DNA from: Falsibacillus albus
GTDB lineage: Bacteria > Bacillota > Bacilli > Bacillales > DSM-25281
DNA: 64,000 bases
Assembly (NCBI RefSeq): GCF_003668575.1
Contig: NZ_RCVZ01000017.1
Coordinates: forward strand, 1-64,000
Direction of reading: 5' to 3'
Below the pieces are notes generated by a model. It did no database searches and was not told the DNA's origin. It saw only the letters and a list, made by a program, of their open reading frames with translations. Position numbers and translations under genes: made by a program. Below, piece after piece: positions 61,716-64,000 of the stretch. How positions within the stretch are numbered: position 1 is the first letter of the stretch; every line of letters starts with the position of its first letter.

Positions 61716-61871
61716 ATGACAAAGAATCTCTTGATGCTATTTTTAGGTGCATTTGTTTCCTGGCTGGCCATCAGCCTGGTTTCACACAATTTTGGGGTAA
61801 CCAGTTTATTTGTTTTTTTCCTATGGTCCTCTATCGGCTATGGGGTAGGGAAGAAGGATGTAAAGCATTGA
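61716..61871 (+). CDS. Small membrane protein (51 aa)
   Basis: The product starts MTKNLLMLFLGAFVSWLAIS and has a second segment FGVTSLFVFFLWSSIGYGVG. It ends in KKDVKH. AAGGGGGAG is 7 nt before the ATG. It overlaps the next start as TTGA. No family is recognised. Confidence 0.7.
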   Translation: MTKNLLMLFLGAFVSWLAISLVSHNFGVTSLFVFFLWSSIGYGVGKKDVKH

Positions 61872-62032
61872 TTAAAAAAAGATATTGGATACTAATGCCC
61901 CCGTTTTTGATCATTGGAATAGTGTTAATGAAGTTATCACCACAGCATTTAAGACCATATGTACTTCTAATACCCATCGTGTTTTGGATTGTTTACTACC
62001 TGTGGGGATACATAGAAAAGAAAAGGAAATAG
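61868..62032 (+). CDS. Small membrane protein (54 aa), coupled to the previous gene
   Basis: Starts MIKKRYWILMPPFLIIGIVL and has a second helix YVLLIPIVFWIVYYLWGYIE before KKRK. The TTG start at 61868 overlaps the previous stop. Two hydrophobic helices flanked by basic residues. Function unknown; possibly a partner of the 51-residue protein. Confidence 0.6.
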   Translation: MIKKRYWILMPPFLIIGIVLMKLSPQHLRPYVLLIPIVFWIVYYLWGYIEKKRK

Positions 62033-62162
62033 AAATTATCTCTCAAAGCAGATACTTTTCTGGAATGGGATCGTGCTTCGTAATGGTATTTGGTATGCCT
62101 TTTGGAATATTCATATTTTATCGCGTTGATAGTGCGAGAATAAAATGATTGTGTTGATCAAG

Positions 62163-62208
62163 CGTACATGGCCCGTGGAAAGCTTGCATCCTGGAGTGGA
62201 AATTAAAT
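62163..62208. repeat. Fragment of the dispersed element
   Basis: CCCGTGGAAAGCTTGCATCC and GGAGTGGAAATTAA resemble GCGGAAAGCGAGCATCCTGC and GCAGCGGAAATCAAC of the long copies. Confidence 0.5.
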
Positions 62209-63066
62209 GTCATTCCTGATAATCGTGTTTGTAAAATCCTGAACGGCTCTTGTGAAGTCGTTCGCCTCTTCAATGAACGGAAAATGATTGCTATGTTCAA
62301 AAATCACCAATTGGGAATGCGGCATCACTTCATGCAGCTCCTTTGAGAAAATCAGAGGGCATTGAACATCATATCGACCACAGGGGATGAGCGTGGGAAT
62401 TTTTATATGTTTTAATTCCGTTCGTACATCATAGGTTTTCAACTCTTTGTTATACGCCTGCATTCTTTTTCTTATGATCTTACTGGATGGCCGATCACGG
62501 AAATACTCATCATACTTTTCGGGTTCATGGAGAGATAGCTCAATCAGCTTCCTGCTGGCTGAGCGTTTTTTTGTTTTCGAAACAAATGGAAGCATCAAGG
62601 TGAGAAAAATCTTGGTGACTTCCTTGCGATGTGTCCCCGTCTTAAAGTTATAGATGCAATTGTCTGGCTCCAGAAATTCCTTCGATGCAGAAGTGCCGCA
62701 TAAGATAAGTTCATCCAACACTTCGGGGTGGCTGGCGGCATAGGTCAATCCTAAAAAGCCGCCGGTAGAATGGCCGGCGAAAGACCATGTTGAGAAGCCT
62801 AGCGCAGTCCGGATGCTTTCAAGATCCTTAACGGTCTCAGCCATGGTCAGTTCAGTTGAACGGTGTGCCTTTGATGAATTTCCGGCCTCTTTTAAGTTGA
62901 CTAAGATGACTTTGTAAAATGGGGATAGACAATCTGCAAACGAAGAGCCGCTGTTGGAAAATTCCTGGTAAAGGTGTGTGACACACAAAGGTTGGCCATT
63001 ACCGCTGATAAATACTTCGAACGAACCTCTTTCTGTATGGATGATTCTTTGTTCATAACCTGCCAA
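62203..63066 (-). CDS. Alpha/beta hydrolase
   Basis: 287 residues. Nucleophile elbow GHSTGG (Ser about 98), oxyanion region near residue 29, and a C-terminal HSNHFPFIEE providing the catalytic His. PTLIPCGRYDVQCPL carries the acid. The TTG start at 63066 follows GAGGCGGTGA. Substrate (ester, lactone or peroxide) cannot be told. Confidence 0.83.
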   Translation of the reverse strand: MAGYEQRIIHTERGSFEVFISGNGQPLCVTHLYQEFSNSGSSFADCLSPFYKVILVNLKEAGNSSKAHRSTELTMAETVKDLESIRTALGFSTWSFAGHSTGGFLGLTYAASHPEVLDELILCGTSASKEFLEPDNCIYNFKTGTHRKEVTKIFLTLMLPFVSKTKKRSASRKLIELSLHEPEKYDEYFRDRPSSKIIRKRMQAYNKELKTYDVRTELKHIKIPTLIPCGRYDVQCPLIFSKELHEVMPHSQLVIFEHSNHFPFIEEANDFTRAVQDFTNTIIRNDI

Positions 63067-63211
63067 CGTTAGTCACCGCCTCTATCATACTGAATGATCA
63101 ATCATGATAATTTTTTAAAAAACAAAAGGAAAAATATGTTAAAATAATTATAACACGAATTACATATTTCAGTTTCTAGAAAAAGGTCATTCAAAGAAAG
63201 GAGAGTTGACC

Positions 63212-63610
63212 ATGAAGGCTGTTAAAATAGTGAGCATTACCTGTTCTTTAGTTGTCATCCTGGCTGTCGGCGGATTTGGTATTTACGAATGGACCACTGA
63301 AGGAATCATTAGTCCCACAACCCTTTTCTTTGTTTTTATAGGTATTGCGTTTTTATTTCAATCGCTGACTTGGGGTGAGATGGAAGGGAAGCATGAAGCG
63401 GAAAAAGATGAAGTGGAAAAACGCATCACTCTATTAAGCTCGAAAATAAGCTACTACGTCTTGCTTGGGTTGATGGTGCTTGTGTTGATTGTTTCAGAGA
63501 AGGTCACTTCCCTAAATGATATTAAAAATCTCCCGCTGGTTTTGGTCATCGGGCTTGCGTGTATAACGATGCCGATTACGGAGTTTGTCGTTTCGAAAAG
63601 GGTTCGATGA
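63212..63610 (+). CDS. Membrane protein of unknown function (132 aa)
   Basis: From ATG 63212 with AAAGGAGAG 6-7 nt upstream. Four hydrophobic segments: about 5-25, 34-52, 78-96 and 107-125, with a charged central loop EMEGKHEAEKDEVEKR. No family recognised. Confidence 0.7.
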   Translation: MKAVKIVSITCSLVVILAVGGFGIYEWTTEGIISPTTLFFVFIGIAFLFQSLTWGEMEGKHEAEKDEVEKRITLLSSKISYYVLLGLMVLVLIVSEKVTSLNDIKNLPLVLVIGLACITMPITEFVVSKRVR

Positions 63611-63684
63611 CCCAATATCGTGCAAGTACAATTTCAAGAGAAATGAAGAGAGTTTCATGATCCGCCCATAAAAAGTGCGAATTT

Positions 63685-64000
63685 TTATTTTTTTTTAATC
63701 ACCCAATAACTTAGAAGCAAATAAATGATGCCAATACATAAAAGGAATAGTGCAATTTTAGATCCCAGGGCCCTATAGGACACGAAAAATACGGCCGTGA
63801 ACCCAGCACCGAGGAGGATGCAATATCCGGTGTATAGAAATTTTAGTCGCTTATGTTTAAGCAGGAATGAGCCAACTAAGGTGATGATGCCTAGAAGAAG
63901 CAGGGTGCCAGAAGTGATCATTGCGGTGTCGACTGCAGAGGAATCAGCTTGATCTCCATTCAAGGCGCTGCCCAATCCAATTCCGATAAAGGAGAGAAGC
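63685..64000 (-). CDS. Membrane protein, truncated by the window edge
   Basis: The open frame runs off the right end: in-frame codons for LLSFIGIGLG precede the first internal TTG at 63975. The visible 105 residues hold four hydrophobic segments (TSGTLLLLGIITLVGSFLL, LYTGYCILLGAGFTAVFFV, SKIALFLLCIGIIYLLL) and end VIKKK. The N terminus is outside the window. Confidence 0.65.
   Translation of the reverse strand, partial: LLSFIGIGLGSALNGDQADSSAVDTAMITSGTLLLLGIITLVGSFLLKHKRLKFLYTGYCILLGAGFTAVFFVSYRALGSKIALFLLCIGIIYLLLSYWVIKKK

Noticed and set aside
61885-62148. Plus-strand frame of 87 residues with a hydrophobic end (CFVMVFGMPFGIFIFY)
   Set aside because: It overlaps the better supported 54-residue gene in another frame and has no RBS near a usable start; a short third membrane gene cannot be wholly excluded.

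Overview
The window is chromosomal DNA from a spore-forming member of the Bacillaceae (Bacillus sensu lato). Support comes from the spore-coat polysaccharide cluster (cotI/ytcC/ytdA/ytcA/ytcB), the lia envelope-stress operon, ltaS, swrC with its TetR regulator, floT/yuaF, bacterial nos, a preQ1-I riboswitch on queF, a guanine riboswitch on a purine permease, strong AGGAGG ribosome binding sites, and many TTG and GTG starts backed by Shine-Dalgarno spacing. I see no rRNA, tRNA, phage, insertion sequence or CRISPR array. Species cannot be fixed from the sequence alone.

Layout. 1-3.9 kb: tandem repeat at the edge, guanine-riboswitch-controlled purine permease, FAD/Rieske oxidoreductase, tiny membrane protein. 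4-9 kb: WG-repeat protein, then a tightly coupled SDR / QueA-paralogue / VOC operon. 9.2-13.6 kb: a divergent tryptophan-2,3-dioxygenase-like protein, an ABC-F ATPase, and kynU-kynB. 13.7-17.9 kb: Gfo/Idh/MocA oxidoreductase, YbaK deacylase, a phosphotransferase, secreted GH10-like YngK. 18.4-25 kb: ltaS, a dispersed repeat, and the divergent yerO/swrC pair with TetR-type operators. 25-29 kb: SASP-like small protein, HpaB-type monooxygenase, TspO-like membrane protein, SpoVB-family flippase. 29.3-33 kb: liaI-liaH-liaF-liaS-liaR, without liaG. 33-38 kb: small membrane proteins, phosphotransferase, TerC, tubby/LURP-like protein, beta-carbonic anhydrase, ATP-grasp ligase. 38.2-42.6 kb: a CheB-CheR-PAS fusion facing a PAS-like protein and a stand-alone B12-binding protein carrying the CarH photoreceptor motifs. 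42.8-48 kb: preQ1-queF, YitT-family protein, a 20-bp phased array, a RAxF-type small protein, a second ABC-F. 48.2-51 kb: pspA-yuaF-floT. 51-55.5 kb: nos, secreted lamin-tail/phospholipase-D protein, acidic protein. 55.6-61.6 kb: spore-coat glycan cluster. 61.7-64 kb: small membrane proteins and an alpha/beta hydrolase.

Themes. Several neighbourhoods concern the cell envelope: lia and pspA-yuaF-floT (membrane stress and microdomains), ltaS (lipoteichoic acid), swrC (amphiphile export) and the spore-surface glycan genes (UDP-glucose, UDP-glucuronate, epimerisation, transfer). The most promising candidates for something undescribed are (1) intergenic arrays of about 20-bp units with a short TAT/GCG core and divergent remainder, at three separate sites; (2) the free-standing AdoCbl-photoreceptor-like protein in a two-gene operon with a PAS protein, convergent with a CheB-CheR-PAS fusion; (3) the QueA-paralogue operon; and (4) the TDO-like protein that lacks the GTGGS substrate loop. 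Two dispersed sequence families (a long element with GTTGATT...AATCAAC-type ends and a short GGTGCCAGGCACC palindrome built into terminators) also recur across the window.
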